A stretch of 64,000 bases of DNA, taken from contig NZ_BAABBM010000001.1 of assembly GCF_039537965.1 (NCBI RefSeq), positions 682,001 to 746,000 on the forward strand, given 5' to 3'. Both the position numbers and the translations under genes were made by a program. Shown here in pieces: positions 8,324 through 17,229 of this stretch (its first letter is position 1; the number at the start of each line of letters is the position of its first letter). The notes under the pieces were generated by a model that was given only the letters and a program-made list of their open reading frames with translations, did no database searches and was not told the origin of the DNA. Source of the stretch: Sphingomonas limnosediminicola (GTDB lineage Bacteria; Pseudomonadota; Alphaproteobacteria; Sphingomonadales; Sphingomonadaceae).

Positions 8324-8563
8324 CAGAAGAACGGAACAACCCGTCGAGGAAAGCGCGATGCGTAACTATCGCACAACCGGGCATCCCCATTCGCCGTAAG
8401 GCGAAGCCCAAGTAACATCAGCTTCGGAATTTAGCGGACCCGTCCGCGGCAGCTGTGCCGCGGCGAGCGGATCGCTGCACCCCGGGCTCAGGACCATCTC
8501 CCCGCCGCGAAAGCGCTGCTTCGCGGAACGCTGGTCTGCGCTCGTCGAACAGGAGAGAAGAAT
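8324..8563 (+). promoter_or_regulatory. Structured 5' leader of the efflux operon
   Basis: This 240-bp stretch between the promoter and the first long gene contains a 13-codon ORF and four perfect inverted repeats: TTCGCC/GGCGAA with a GTAA loop (8390-8405), GCGGAC/GTCCGC (8434-8447), CCGCGGCA/TGCCGCGG with a GCTG loop (8444-8463) and CCGCGAA/TTCGCGG (8505-8526). The second and third share bases 8444-8447, so they cannot form together. The first encloses the leader stop codon. The layout resembles attenuation leaders, but no function has been shown and no terminator U-run is present. Confidence 0.5.
8358..8399 (+). CDS. Putative 13-residue leader peptide
   Basis: ATG at 8358 is preceded by GAGGAAA seven bases upstream and encodes MRNYRTTGHPHSP before a TAA stop. 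The stop sits in the loop of a TTCGCC/GGCGAA hairpin. The peptide is rich in Arg, Thr, His and Pro, including a His-Pro-His-Ser-Pro end that could slow ribosomes. It may be a regulatory leader for the efflux genes, or chance; conservation in related genomes would decide. Confidence 0.35.
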   Translation: MRNYRTTGHPHSP

Positions 8564-8959
8564 ATGGCCAGCCTCCCCATCCCCGCCACCGATTGGCAGC
8601 CCGCAAACAACAACACGCCCGCGATCGTCGGTAAGGCGACCCCGCCGCGGCTGACCGCACTCGAATGGTCCGTCGTCGCCATGGCCGAGCGCGACGGCAT
8701 CTCCAGCATTCGCGAGCCGAGCCGCTTCATCTCCGCGCTTGGCAGCCTGTTCGGCCTGAAGCGTCCCAACCGCCTCGCCAATGAAAGGTTGGAGACGTTG
8801 CGCCGCGTCGCGATCCTCGCCTGGCACCATGGCTGGAACGTCGCGAAGTCCGAGCTGATCGGCTTCCTCGCCGCCGGCTACACCATGGACCAGTACGAGT
8901 TGGTCCAGAACAGCGTCGGGCAGGCCCGCGCCGCGCGCAGTCGGAAGACCGTACGATGA
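8564..8959 (+). CDS. Conserved hypothetical protein, first long gene of the efflux operon
   Basis: A 131-residue soluble protein with no transmembrane segment or signal peptide. ATG 8564 follows GGAGAGAAG. The core (LEWSVVAMAERDGISSIREP, then LETLRRVAILAWHHGWNV and FLAAGYTMDQYELVQNSV) is predicted to be helical and basic, and looks like a conserved small family of sphingomonads, though I cannot name a domain. It overlaps the adaptor gene by 4 bp (ATGA), so it is translationally coupled to the pump. A regulatory or accessory role is possible but not shown. Confidence 0.65.
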   Translation: MASLPIPATDWQPANNNTPAIVGKATPPRLTALEWSVVAMAERDGISSIREPSRFISALGSLFGLKRPNRLANERLETLRRVAILAWHHGWNVAKSELIGFLAAGYTMDQYELVQNSVGQARAARSRKTVR

Positions 8960-10239
8960 ACATGGAGTCGAAGGTTCAATCCGACGGCAGCGTCGAGCGA
9001 CGGCGCTCGATGGCCAGCAAGTTCAACGCGCTGTCGCGTAATCAGAAGCTATCGCTGATCGCGCTGGTCGTAGCACTGATTGCAGGCGTCCTCCTTCTGG
9101 AACTGCGCAGCGCGCCCGTCGCAGCTGCACCGCCGCCGCCGACGGTGACGGTCGCCGTGCCGCTCGTGCGACAAATTGCGGAGTGGGACGACTATTCTGG
9201 GCGATTCGAAGCCAGCAAGAGCGTCGAAGTCCGACCGCGCGTTTCCGGCGCGATCGTCGGCGTGCACTTTGCCGACGGCGCGTTCGTTCGGCAGGGCCAG
9301 CTACTATTCTCCATTGATCCGCGGCCGTTCGTGGCAGCGCTCAACGAGGCGCGCGCCTCCGTTGCCAGCGCGCGCAGCGACCTCGCACTCGCGCAGGCCG
9401 ACTATGGCCGGGCCACCCGCCTGCTCGAAGTCGATGCGGTGTCGAAGAGCGATGTCGACCGTGTCCGTGCCCGCGTCCAGGCAGCGGAGGCAGCACTCGC
9501 AGCCGCGAATGCCCGCGTTCAGTCTCGCGCGCTCGATCTGAGTTTCACGCAGGTTCGTGCGCCACTCAGCGGCCGTGTTTCGGATCGACGCATCGACGCG
9601 GGCAACCTCGTTCAGGGCGGCGGCAGCGGTGCTGAAGGCACGTTGCTAACAACCATCAACGCCGACGATCCGATCTACTTCAACTTCGACGCCTCCGAAG
9701 CCTTGTTCCTGAAGGCTCGCCGAGCGCGCGACACCGGCGCAAAGCCAACCGGAGTCGAAATCCGCCTGCAGGACGAGACCGATTATCGCTGGCATGGCCG
9801 TCTCGATTTCACCGACAACGGGCTCGACACGCGCTCCGGCACCATCCGTCTGCGCGCGGTCATCGATAACCCGAGCCGGTTCCTGACGCCCGGCCTGTTC
9901 GGCAACATGCGCCTATCGACCGGTCAGGCTGTGCCGGCACTGCTTGTGCCCGACTCCGCGATCCAAACGGACCAGGCGCGCAAGATCGTGCTCGTGGCCG
10001 GCAAGGACGGAAGCGTTACCCCGCGGCCTGTCGTGCTTGGGCCATTCATCGACGGCCTCCGCGTCGTCCGCTCCGGACTCTCACCGAGCGACCGCGTGGT
10101 CATCAGCGGCACCCAGCTCGTGATGCCCGGCGTCAAGGTTCAGACGCGACCTGGCAAGATCGTACCCCAAGCGACCGCCGCGTCCCCCGACACTGTTCCC
10201 GTACCGCTCAGCGGCGAAGCGACGTTCGCCGGCCGCTGA
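8956..10239 (+). CDS. RND efflux periplasmic adaptor (MexA/AcrA type)
   Basis: Membrane fusion protein of a tripartite pump, 427 aa. An N-terminal anchor (LSLIALVVALIAGVLLLE, about residues 32-49) precedes a periplasmic body: the first lipoyl half (VEVRPRVSGAIVGVHFADGA), a helical hairpin of about 70 residues (ARSDLALAQADYGRATRLLE onward), the second lipoyl half (FTQVRAPLSGRVSDRRIDAG) and the beta-barrel and membrane-proximal domains. There is no lipobox, so it is anchored by the helix. It bridges the inner-membrane pump and outer-membrane channel encoded just downstream. A second in-frame ATG at 8962 is equally possible. Confidence 0.92.
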   Translation: MNMESKVQSDGSVERRRSMASKFNALSRNQKLSLIALVVALIAGVLLLELRSAPVAAAPPPPTVTVAVPLVRQIAEWDDYSGRFEASKSVEVRPRVSGAIVGVHFADGAFVRQGQLLFSIDPRPFVAALNEARASVASARSDLALAQADYGRATRLLEVDAVSKSDVDRVRARVQAAEAALAAANARVQSRALDLSFTQVRAPLSGRVSDRRIDAGNLVQGGGSGAEGTLLTTINADDPIYFNFDASEALFLKARRARDTGAKPTGVEIRLQDETDYRWHGRLDFTDNGLDTRSGTIRLRAVIDNPSRFLTPGLFGNMRLSTGQAVPALLVPDSAIQTDQARKIVLVAGKDGSVTPRPVVLGPFIDGLRVVRSGLSPSDRVVISGTQLVMPGVKVQTRPGKIVPQATAASPDTVPVPLSGEATFAGR

Positions 10240-10290
10240 GCCTCGCACCCCTTTCATGAACCGGCCCGGATTGGGCAGGGGAGACTGCAC

Positions 10291-13200
10291 ATGCGGTTGT
10301 CACGCTTTTTCATCACTCGGCCGATCTTTGCCGCCGTCATTGCGATCCTGATCACCGTGATGGGCGCGATCGCCTATTTCGCACTGCCAGTGTCGCAGTA
10401 TCCCGACATCGTGCCGCCCACGGTTACGGTGAACGCCACCTATCCTGGCGCTGACGCGGAGACAGTCGCGTCGACGGTCGCCGCGCCGCTGGAGCAGGAA
10501 ATCAACGGCGTCGACAACATGATCTACATGTCGTCGCAGTCGACCGGCGATGGCAACTTGACGATCACGGTGACCTTTAAGCAAGGCACCGACCTCAACG
10601 CCGCGCAGGTGCTGGTGCAGAACCGCGTTGCGATTGCCCAGCCGCGGCTTCCCCAAGAGGTTCAGCGGCTCGGCGTGGTAACGCGCAAGACGTCGCCAGA
10701 CTTCCTGATGGTCGTCAACCTCATCTCGCCCGATCATTCGCTCGATCGTGGGTACATCTCCAACTACGCGCTGACCCAGGTTCGCGACCGCATCGCGCGG
10801 CTCGACGGCGTCGGTGACGCGCGGCTGTTCGGCGCCCGCGATTATGCGATGCGCATCTGGATCGACCCCAACAAGGCCGCAGCGCTCGACCTCACCGCCG
10901 GGGAGATCGTCAATGCTCTGCGCGCCCAGAATGTCCAAGTCGCTGCCGGCACGCTCGGCCAGCCGCCTTACGCGACCGGCAATGCTTTCCAGCTCAACGT
11001 TGAGACCCAGGGCCGCCTGACGGATCCCCAACAATTCGCCAACGTCATCATCCGCACGGATGCCGACGGCCGCCAGGTGCGCGTGTCGGATGTCGCGCGC
11101 GTCGAACTCGGCGCAGCCGACTATGCCGCCAACACCTACTTGTCGGGCGAGCCGACCGTGATCCTCGGCGTGTTCCAGCGCCCAGGTTCGAACGCGCTCG
11201 CAGCTGCCGCTGCGGTGAAGGCCGAGATGGCGACCATGTCGAAGAGCTTCCCGCCAGGGCTCGAGTATCGGATCATCTACAATCCGACCGAGTTCATCTC
11301 GCAGTCGATCTCCGCCGTCCGCGAGACGCTGCTCGAAGCCATCGCGCTCGTTGTCCTCGTCGTCATCGTATTCCTGCAGCGCTGGCGTGCGGCGGTCATC
11401 CCGGTCATCGCCATCCCGGTCTCTCTGATTGGTACCTTCGCGATCCTGCTCGGCGTCGGCTACTCGCTGAACAACCTGTCGCTGTTCGGGCTGGTGCTTG
11501 CGATCGGCATTGTCGTCGACGACGCCATCGTCGTGGTCGAGAATGTCGAGCGTAACCTCGCGCGCGGTCTGTCGGGCCTGGAGGCAGCGCGAAGGTCGAT
11601 GGACGAGGTTGCAGCCGCACTTGTCGCCATCGTGCTCGTCCTCTGCGCCGTCTTCCTGCCGACGTTGTTCCTCAACGGCCTGGCGGGCGCGTTCTATCAC
11701 CAGTTCGCGGTCACGATCTCGGCGGCGACCCTCATCTCGCTGCTAGTCTCGCTGACGCTGTCGCCAGCACTCGCTGCGATCCTCCTCAAACCGCACGAAG
11801 AGCCGAAGCCCAGAAACCGCGTTTCGGCCTTCCTCGTCGCAGCGGGCGACCGCTTCAACCAGGGCTTCGACCGCTTCAGCCAAGCCTATTCGCGCCTGAC
11901 GCATCGGCTGGTGCTGATGCCGAAACGGATGATGCTCGCCTACGCGGCACTCATCGCGGCAACGATTGGCCTGTTCTACATCACGCCGACCGGCTTCATT
12001 CCGGCGCAGGACCAGGGTTATTTCCTGACCGTCATCCAGCTGCCGCCGGGCTCTTCGCTCGAGCGCACCGATGCAGTGATGCGCAAGGTCGCCTCGCGCA
12101 TCCTGCCGATCCCGGGCGTCAAAGGGTCGGTGATGCTCGCCGGTTTCGATGGCGCGTCGCAGACGCAGGCCCCTAACGCCGCCGCAGCCTATGTCCCGCT
12201 GCAATCGTTCGAAGAGCGCAAGAAGCTTGGCGTCACGCTGCAGAGCATCATGGCCGAGGCGCAGAAGCGCACCGCCGACATCAATGAGGCGCGCCTGATC
12301 ATCGTGCCGCCGCCGCTGATCCAGGGGATCGGCTCCGCCGGCGGATATCGCATGATTGTCGAGGACCGCACCGGTCACAGCTTCCAGGAGCTGTCGGGCC
12401 TCTCCTGGGGCGTGATCGGCAAGGCCAACCAGACGCCGGGCCTGAAGCAAGTCTACACCCTGTTCGACATCTCGACGCCGCGCGTCTTCGCTGACATCGA
12501 CCGTCGCAAGGCCGACATGCTCGGTGTGCCGCCGGAGCGGGTGTTCGAGGCGCTCCAAGTCTATCTGGGCTCGGCTTTCATCAACGACTTCAACCTGCTC
12601 GGACGCACCTATCGCGTCACCGCGCAGGCCGACTCGTCCTACCGCGCGAGCGAGGCGGACATCGCCAATCTCCGCACCCGATCGAACTCCGGTGCCATGG
12701 TGCCGATCGGATCGGTGACGACCTTCCAGGACCGCACCGGGCCGTATCGCGTGTCGCGTTACAACGGCTTTCCGGCCGTTGAGATCGATGGGGACACGGC
12801 GCCAGGCTACTCATCGGGCCAGTCTCTAAGGAGCATGGAGAAGATCGCCGCGGAAGCGCTGCCGCCCGGCTTCGCCACCGAGTGGACCGGCATCGCCTAC
12901 CAGCAGAAGGCGGCTGGCAGCACGTCGGGCCTGGTGTTCGGCATGGCCGTGCTGTTCGTCTTCCTCGTGCTAGCAGCACAGTTCGAAAGCCTGATCCTGC
13001 CGCTGTCGATCATCCTGATCGTCCCGATGTGTTTGCTCGCGGCAATGGCAGGCGTGCACTTCCGCGGCATGGACAACAATGTTTTAACGCAGATCGGCCT
13101 CGTCGTGCTGATCGCATTGGCTGCGAAGAATGCGATCCTGATCGTCGAGTTCGCGCGTCAGGACGAGGCGGCCGGCATGTCGACGATCGCTGCCGCGGTT

Positions 13201-13467
13201 CGTGCCGCCCACGACCGCCTGCGGCCGATCCTAATGACCAGCTTCGCCTTCATCCTCGGCAGCGTGCCGCTGTTGCTCGCCACCGGCGCGGGGGCGGAGC
13301 TTCGTCAGGCGCTCGGCACGGCGGTGTTCTTCGGAATGGTCGGGGTGACCGGCTTCGGCCTCATTTTCACGCCCACTTTCTACGTCGTCTGCCGCGGCAT
13401 CGGCGACCGCATCGCTAACCGCCGCCGCGGTGCTGGTCATCAGCCGGCGCTCGTGCCCGCGGAATGA
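10291..13467 (+). CDS. RND multidrug efflux permease (AcrB/MexB, HAE1 type)
   Basis: Proton-driven inner-membrane pump of 1058 aa, normal for HAE1 transporters. It shows the two-fold pattern of a first helix (FFITRPIFAAVIAILITVMG), a large periplasmic loop beginning YPDIVPPTVTVNATYPGADA, then helices 2-6 with the proton-relay pair in GIVVDDAIVVVENVERNLA, and the repeat in the second half, ending with LAAKNAILIVEFARQDEAAG. Substrates are probably hydrophobic drugs, bile-like or aromatic compounds; specificity cannot be read. It starts 51 bp after the adaptor and overlaps the channel gene by 4 bp. Confidence 0.95.
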   Translation: MRLSRFFITRPIFAAVIAILITVMGAIAYFALPVSQYPDIVPPTVTVNATYPGADAETVASTVAAPLEQEINGVDNMIYMSSQSTGDGNLTITVTFKQGTDLNAAQVLVQNRVAIAQPRLPQEVQRLGVVTRKTSPDFLMVVNLISPDHSLDRGYISNYALTQVRDRIARLDGVGDARLFGARDYAMRIWIDPNKAAALDLTAGEIVNALRAQNVQVAAGTLGQPPYATGNAFQLNVETQGRLTDPQQFANVIIRTDADGRQVRVSDVARVELGAADYAANTYLSGEPTVILGVFQRPGSNALAAAAAVKAEMATMSKSFPPGLEYRIIYNPTEFISQSISAVRETLLEAIALVVLVVIVFLQRWRAAVIPVIAIPVSLIGTFAILLGVGYSLNNLSLFGLVLAIGIVVDDAIVVVENVERNLARGLSGLEAARRSMDEVAAALVAIVLVLCAVFLPTLFLNGLAGAFYHQFAVTISAATLISLLVSLTLSPALAAILLKPHEEPKPRNRVSAFLVAAGDRFNQGFDRFSQAYSRLTHRLVLMPKRMMLAYAALIAATIGLFYITPTGFIPAQDQGYFLTVIQLPPGSSLERTDAVMRKVASRILPIPGVKGSVMLAGFDGASQTQAPNAAAAYVPLQSFEERKKLGVTLQSIMAEAQKRTADINEARLIIVPPPLIQGIGSAGGYRMIVEDRTGHSFQELSGLSWGVIGKANQTPGLKQVYTLFDISTPRVFADIDRRKADMLGVPPERVFEALQVYLGSAFINDFNLLGRTYRVTAQADSSYRASEADIANLRTRSNSGAMVPIGSVTTFQDRTGPYRVSRYNGFPAVEIDGDTAPGYSSGQSLRSMEKIAAEALPPGFATEWTGIAYQQKAAGSTSGLVFGMAVLFVFLVLAAQFESLILPLSIILIVPMCLLAAMAGVHFRGMDNNVLTQIGLVVLIALAAKNAILIVEFARQDEAAGMSTIAAAVRAAHDRLRPILMTSFAFILGSVPLLLATGAGAELRQALGTAVFFGMVGVTGFGLIFTPTFYVVCRGIGDRIANRRRGAGHQPALVPAE

Positions 13468-13478
13468 GGAAGATCGTC

Positions 13479-14873
13479 ATGCTTCGAAAGCTCGCAACCG
13501 CCAGCTCAGCGCTAGCCCTCGCCGCCTGCGCCGCTGGACCGAACTACCAGGCCAAACCGATCTCGGCCGCAGAGGCGGCACCGTTCGTCATGGCGCAAGG
13601 ATCGACCATCGTTTCCGACGCGCAACCGGCGGGTGATTGGTGGCGACTCTATAACGATCCCGTCCTCGACGGACTCGTGAAGGACGCGTTGGCCGCGAAC
13701 ACCGACATTCGTGTCGCCGTCGCGCATTTACAGCGCGCTCGCGCTTTCTTGCGCGAAGAACGCGGTGCGCGCGAGCCACAAGTCGGCCTTAGCGGCGGTG
13801 CGCAGTACGGCCGTCTGCCTGGCCCCACTGCTGGTCAGAAGCGAACGCACTTCCAAGTCGATGTCGGGCTCGATGTCGCTTACGAAGTCGATCTCTTCGG
13901 ACGCATCAGCCGCCGGATCGAGGCCGCCCGAGGCGACGTCGGCGCAGCCGTCGCGGATGCCGATGCCGTTCGCGTAGCAATCGTTGCCGACACTGTTCGC
14001 GCCTATGCAGACGCCGTGTCTTCAGCCGAGCGCGTCAGCGTCGCCGAGAAGATCGTCGCGCTGCTAGACCAGTCGCTGACGCTGACGGAGCGACGTCATC
14101 AGATCGGCATGGCGAACGGCCTCGATACCGCGCGGATCGCCGCGCTGCGCGACCAGCGCCGGGCCGAAATCCCGCTGTTGGAGTCTCAGCGCCGGGCTGC
14201 GCTTTTCCGCCTCGCTACCTTGACCGGCCGAGCACCGCGTGAGCTTCCGCAAAAGGTAGCAGATCGCACTACCTTTCTACGCCTTGAGCGCGTCATCCCG
14301 GTCGGCGACGGCGCAACCCTGCTCGCGCGCCGCCCCGACGTGCGCGCGGCTGAGCAACGGCTCGCCGCTGCCACTGCGCGGATTGGTGTCGCAACCGCGG
14401 ACCTCTATCCAAAGATCACGCTCGGCGGGTCGGTGGGATCCAGCGGCGCCGGCCTTGGCAATATCTTCAGCGCCAATCCGCTGACGTGGCTGATCGGTCC
14501 GCTGATCAACTGGACGGTGAACCGCAACGCTGCCCGCGCCAGGGTCGCCGGCGCCCAAGCGGACACGCAAGCCGCCCTTGCCACGTTCGATGGCACGATC
14601 CTCGAGGCGCTTGAGGAAACCGAGGCGGCGCTGTCCGCCTACCAGCAAGCGCTCAATCGCCGTGACGCGCTGCGTGCCGCCAGCGACCAGGCGCAGGCAG
14701 CCGCCCGCATCACTCGCGCCCGCCAACGCGAAGGCGACATCAGCTCGCTGGAGTTGCTCGACGCCGAGCGTACTGCCGCCGAATCGCAGGCTTCCCTTGC
14801 CGAAGCGGACGCGCGGATCGCAAGTTCGCAGGTCGACCTGTTCCGCGCTCTTGGCGGCGGCTGGAGCAGTTAG
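13479..14873 (+). CDS. Outer-membrane efflux lipoprotein (OprM/NodT family)
   Basis: Outer-membrane channel of the RND pump, about 464 aa. The N-terminus is a lipoprotein signal (MLRKLATASSALALAACAAG) with a lipobox ending in Cys. Two repeats of the TolC fold are visible: DWWRLYNDPVLDGLVKDALA starts the first, and repeated helical segments (AHLQRARAFLREERGA; ALEETEAALSAYQQALNRRD) form the coiled-coil tunnel. ATG 13479 is preferred because GAGGAAG lies at the right distance; ATG 13464, which overlaps the pump stop codon by 4 bp, would add five residues. No terminator is obvious in the 75 bp that follow. Confidence 0.92.
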   Translation: MLRKLATASSALALAACAAGPNYQAKPISAAEAAPFVMAQGSTIVSDAQPAGDWWRLYNDPVLDGLVKDALAANTDIRVAVAHLQRARAFLREERGAREPQVGLSGGAQYGRLPGPTAGQKRTHFQVDVGLDVAYEVDLFGRISRRIEAARGDVGAAVADADAVRVAIVADTVRAYADAVSSAERVSVAEKIVALLDQSLTLTERRHQIGMANGLDTARIAALRDQRRAEIPLLESQRRAALFRLATLTGRAPRELPQKVADRTTFLRLERVIPVGDGATLLARRPDVRAAEQRLAAATARIGVATADLYPKITLGGSVGSSGAGLGNIFSANPLTWLIGPLINWTVNRNAARARVAGAQADTQAALATFDGTILEALEETEAALSAYQQALNRRDALRAASDQAQAAARITRARQREGDISSLELLDAERTAAESQASLAEADARIASSQVDLFRALGGGWSS

Positions 14874-14948
14874 GGACGATTCGCTTATCTGACCGCTCCC
14901 ATTGCGACTTACCGATCCTAAGATAGAAGGCTAGCGAGGGAGAGTTGT

Positions 14949-15056
14949 GTGGCGAGCCTGGAGTTGAAGGGCATCCGGAAGTCGTTCGGTGCGACTCCCG
15001 TCCTCGACAATATCAACCTCATGCTTGATGCGCGTGAGTTCATGAAGGCGCATTAG
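14949..15056 (+). pseudogene. Relic of an ABC transporter ATPase N-terminus
   Basis: A 35-codon frame starting GTG 14949, with GGGAGAG upstream, reads ASLELKGIRKSFGATPVLDN and continues NINLMLDAREFMKAH before TAG. The first 31 residues match the N-terminal beta-strands of sugar-type ABC ATPases (UgpC/MalK), up to the point just before the Walker A loop, where the sequence ends. The rest of the gene (about 320 codons) is absent; hisN begins 9 bp later. This is a deletion relic. Its ribosome-binding site and start look intact, so it could still be translated and might now serve hisN expression. Confidence 0.65.
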
Positions 15057-15065
15057 CTGATCATC

Positions 15066-15863
15066 ATGAAGACGGACCTAGTCGATTTTGCGACATTTGC
15101 TCGCGACATCGCATCATGCGCAAGACGCGAGACTCTATCGCGATTCAACCGAGACATGGACGTCGAGAACAAGTCGGGTCACGCCTTGTTCGATCCGGTC
15201 ACCGAAGCCGATCGGGCCGCCGAGCAAGCAATGCGTGCGTTCATCGGCGAGCGCTTTCATGATCACGGCATAATTGGCGAGGAATATCCCGATAAGCTCG
15301 GTACGGCCCGGCACATTTGGAGCCTGGATCCGATCGATGGAACACGTTCCTTTATTTGCGGGCTTCCCAACTGGACTACGCTGATCGCACTTCTCGAGGA
15401 TGGCGATCCGGTCCTGGGCCTGGTCGATGCCCCCGTCCTGGATGAGATCTATGTAGGCAGCGGCAACGAAGCGTGGATGGTACGCAGCGGTGGCCAAGTC
15501 GCGATCCGCACCAGTCAATGTTGCGCGCTGTCGGAAGCCCGGCTTTCGACAACTGACCCATTTCTGTTCGGTGATGATGGGCATGAATCATGCGGTTTCG
15601 AGCGACTGCGCCGCGCTGCAAGGGTCACACGGTACGGACATGACGCCTATGCCTATGCGCGGCTTGCGGCAGGGACGATCGACCTCGTCGTCGAAAGCGG
15701 CCTCAAGCCGCACGACTACAATCCACTGGGGCCACTCGTGCGCGCGGCAGGCGGCCAGGTCGGCAACTGGTCCGGAGGCACCGACCTCGCGAGCGGAGCG
15801 ATCGTGGCTGCGGCCAGCCGCGAACTCTACGACGCCGCGGTGGAGTTGCTCGCCGTCGAGTGA
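15066..15863 (+). CDS. hisN: Histidinol-phosphatase, inositol-monophosphatase family
   Basis: Metal-dependent phosphatase (265 aa) that most likely makes histidinol from histidinol phosphate, the eighth step of histidine synthesis. Metal ligands are visible in the IMPase signatures: GIIGEEYP, WSLDPIDGTRSFICGLPNW and, toward the C-terminus, GLKPHDYNPLGPLVRAAGG with the last Asp. Family specificity is supported by position: it converges on the his operon, overlapping the hisIE 3' end by 37 bp, and no other phosphatase domain (such as an HAD-type HisB-N) is present. The start is ATG 15066, just after the ABC relic. Confidence 0.88.
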   Translation: MKTDLVDFATFARDIASCARRETLSRFNRDMDVENKSGHALFDPVTEADRAAEQAMRAFIGERFHDHGIIGEEYPDKLGTARHIWSLDPIDGTRSFICGLPNWTTLIALLEDGDPVLGLVDAPVLDEIYVGSGNEAWMVRSGGQVAIRTSQCCALSEARLSTTDPFLFGDDGHESCGFERLRRAARVTRYGHDAYAYARLAAGTIDLVVESGLKPHDYNPLGPLVRAAGGQVGNWSGGTDLASGAIVAAASRELYDAAVELLAVE

Positions 15864-16486
15864 CGAGCTTTCAGGCGGTCGATCACATCGAGCCAGCCGA
15901 AGCCCTTCATCTCCATCAGCACCGCGAGATGGTAGAGCAGGTCGGCGACCTCTTCGGCGCAGCCATCGGCATCCCGCGTGACTGCGGCCAGCGCCACTTC
16001 GACACCTTCTTCACCGACCTTCTGCGCGATCCGGGCCGAACCCTGAGCGAGGAGTTCACGCGTATAACTCCCGGGATCATCCGAAGAGGCCCGCTGCCGG
16101 ACGATCGCGGACAGGTGCGCGAGCCAGCCCGCGACTTCAGGCGATACGTCACCGAAGCAACTTATCGTTCCGGTGTGGCAGGTGGGGCCATCCGGGTCGG
16201 CAAAAACAATCAGCGAGTCATTGTCGCAGTCGCCGTGGACGGCGTGGAGATGCAGCCGATTGCCGCTCTTTTCGCCTTTTTGCCAAAGGCGCTGCTTCGA
16301 CCGGCTGAAGAAGGTCACCAAGCCGCTATCGAGCGTGGCGCGGAGCGCTTCTTCATTCATGTAGCCCAGCATCAGGACGCGCCCAGATGCGCGGTCCTGC
16401 ACGACGGCCGGAAGCAGGCCGTTCATCTTGTCCCAATCGAGCGACGCTATGTCGGCAGGGGTCAGCGGCGCATTTCGATCCCGCAT
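15827..16486 (-). CDS. hisI: Bifunctional phosphoribosyl-AMP cyclohydrolase / phosphoribosyl-ATP pyrophosphatase
   Basis: HisIE fusion of 219 aa catalysing the second and third steps of histidine synthesis. The HisI part (about 1-125) has the zinc/magnesium motifs [17 protein letters not shown] and CHTGTISCF. The HisE part (about 126-210) is the MazG-like helical domain with [15 protein letters not shown] and [14 protein letters not shown] carrying the acidic magnesium ligands. ATG 16486 lies inside the end of hisF (25-bp overlap). It is the last gene of the operon and runs into convergent hisN. Confidence 0.93.
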   Translation of the reverse strand: MRDRNAPLTPADIASLDWDKMNGLLPAVVQDRASGRVLMLGYMNEEALRATLDSGLVTFFSRSKQRLWQKGEKSGNRLHLHAVHGDCDNDSLIVFADPDGPTCHTGTISCFGDVSPEVAGWLAHLSAIVRQRASSDDPGSYTRELLAQGSARIAQKVGEEGVEVALAAVTRDADGCAEEVADLLYHLAVLMEMKGFGWLDVIDRLKARHSTASNSTAAS

Positions 16487-17229
16487 GTGACGAGATACTC
16501 CTTGAGATCCGGAATGGCGATCAGGCGGTCATGGAAAACCGTCGCGGCAAGCGCCCCACTGACGCCCGCTTCGATGAAAGCATCGCGAAAATGCTCCCGC
16601 GCGCCAGCGCCTCCCGAAGCGATTACCGGAACGCTGACGGCTTCAACGACCGCTCGCGTATGCGCGATGTCGTAGCCTGTCCGCACGCCGTCGCGCTTCA
16701 TGCAGTTGAGCACGATTTCCCCTGCGCCCCGATCGGCCGCTTCACGTACCCAGTCGAGCGTCCGCAGGCCGGTGTCGCGGCTCTTCGACGGGCTGCCGGT
16801 ATATTGATGGACGAAGTAGTCGCCATCGTGTTCGAAGCTGTCGACGCCTAGCACCACGCACTGGCTGCCGAACCCGCGCGCAAGCTCGGCGATCAGCTCC
16901 GGCCGCTCAAGCGCAGGTGAGTTGATCGAAACCTTGTCCGCGCCGCAATCGAGGCAGGCGCGAGCTTCGACGCCAGTCCGCAGCCCGCCGGCGACTGAGA
17001 ACGGTATGTCAATGACCTCCGCAATCCGTGTCACCCAAGCCAGGTCGACTGTGCGGCCCTCGGCGCTCGCGCCGATGTCGTAAAAAACCAGCTCGTCGGC
17101 GCCCTCCTCACGATAACGCATCACCTGCTCGACAATGTCGCCGGCGTCACGATGGTCGCGGAACTGCACTCCCTTGACGACGCGCCCGTCCTTCACGTCC
17201 AGGCAGGGGATGATCCTATGCGCTGGCAA
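16462..17229 (-). CDS. hisF: Imidazole glycerol phosphate synthase, cyclase subunit
   Basis: TIM-barrel cyclase (255 aa) that joins PRFAR with ammonia delivered from HisH to give IGP and AICAR. Catalytic Asp are in [16 protein letters not shown] (strand 1) and in [12 protein letters not shown] (strand 5); phosphate sites are the GGLRTG and [10 protein letters not shown] loops. Conserved sequence begins three codons after a TTG at 17229, and no ATG or GTG fits, so TTG is taken as the start, inside the last 14 bp of hisA. The frame is open to 17415, but that part overlaps hisA and is not family-like. Confidence 0.92.
   Translation of the reverse strand: MPAHRIIPCLDVKDGRVVKGVQFRDHRDAGDIVEQVMRYREEGADELVFYDIGASAEGRTVDLAWVTRIAEVIDIPFSVAGGLRTGVEARACLDCGADKVSINSPALERPELIAELARGFGSQCVVLGVDSFEHDGDYFVHQYTGSPSKSRDTGLRTLDWVREAADRGAGEIVLNCMKRDGVRTGYDIAHTRAVVEAVSVPVIASGGAGAREHFRDAFIEAGVSGALAATVFHDRLIAIPDLKEYLVTCGIEMRR

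Noticed and set aside
10300..11700. 466-codon open frame antisense to the RND pump gene.
   Set aside because: It is a mirror frame of a GC-rich gene; the plus-strand protein is an unmistakable RND permease and the minus frame has no family-like motif or start signal.
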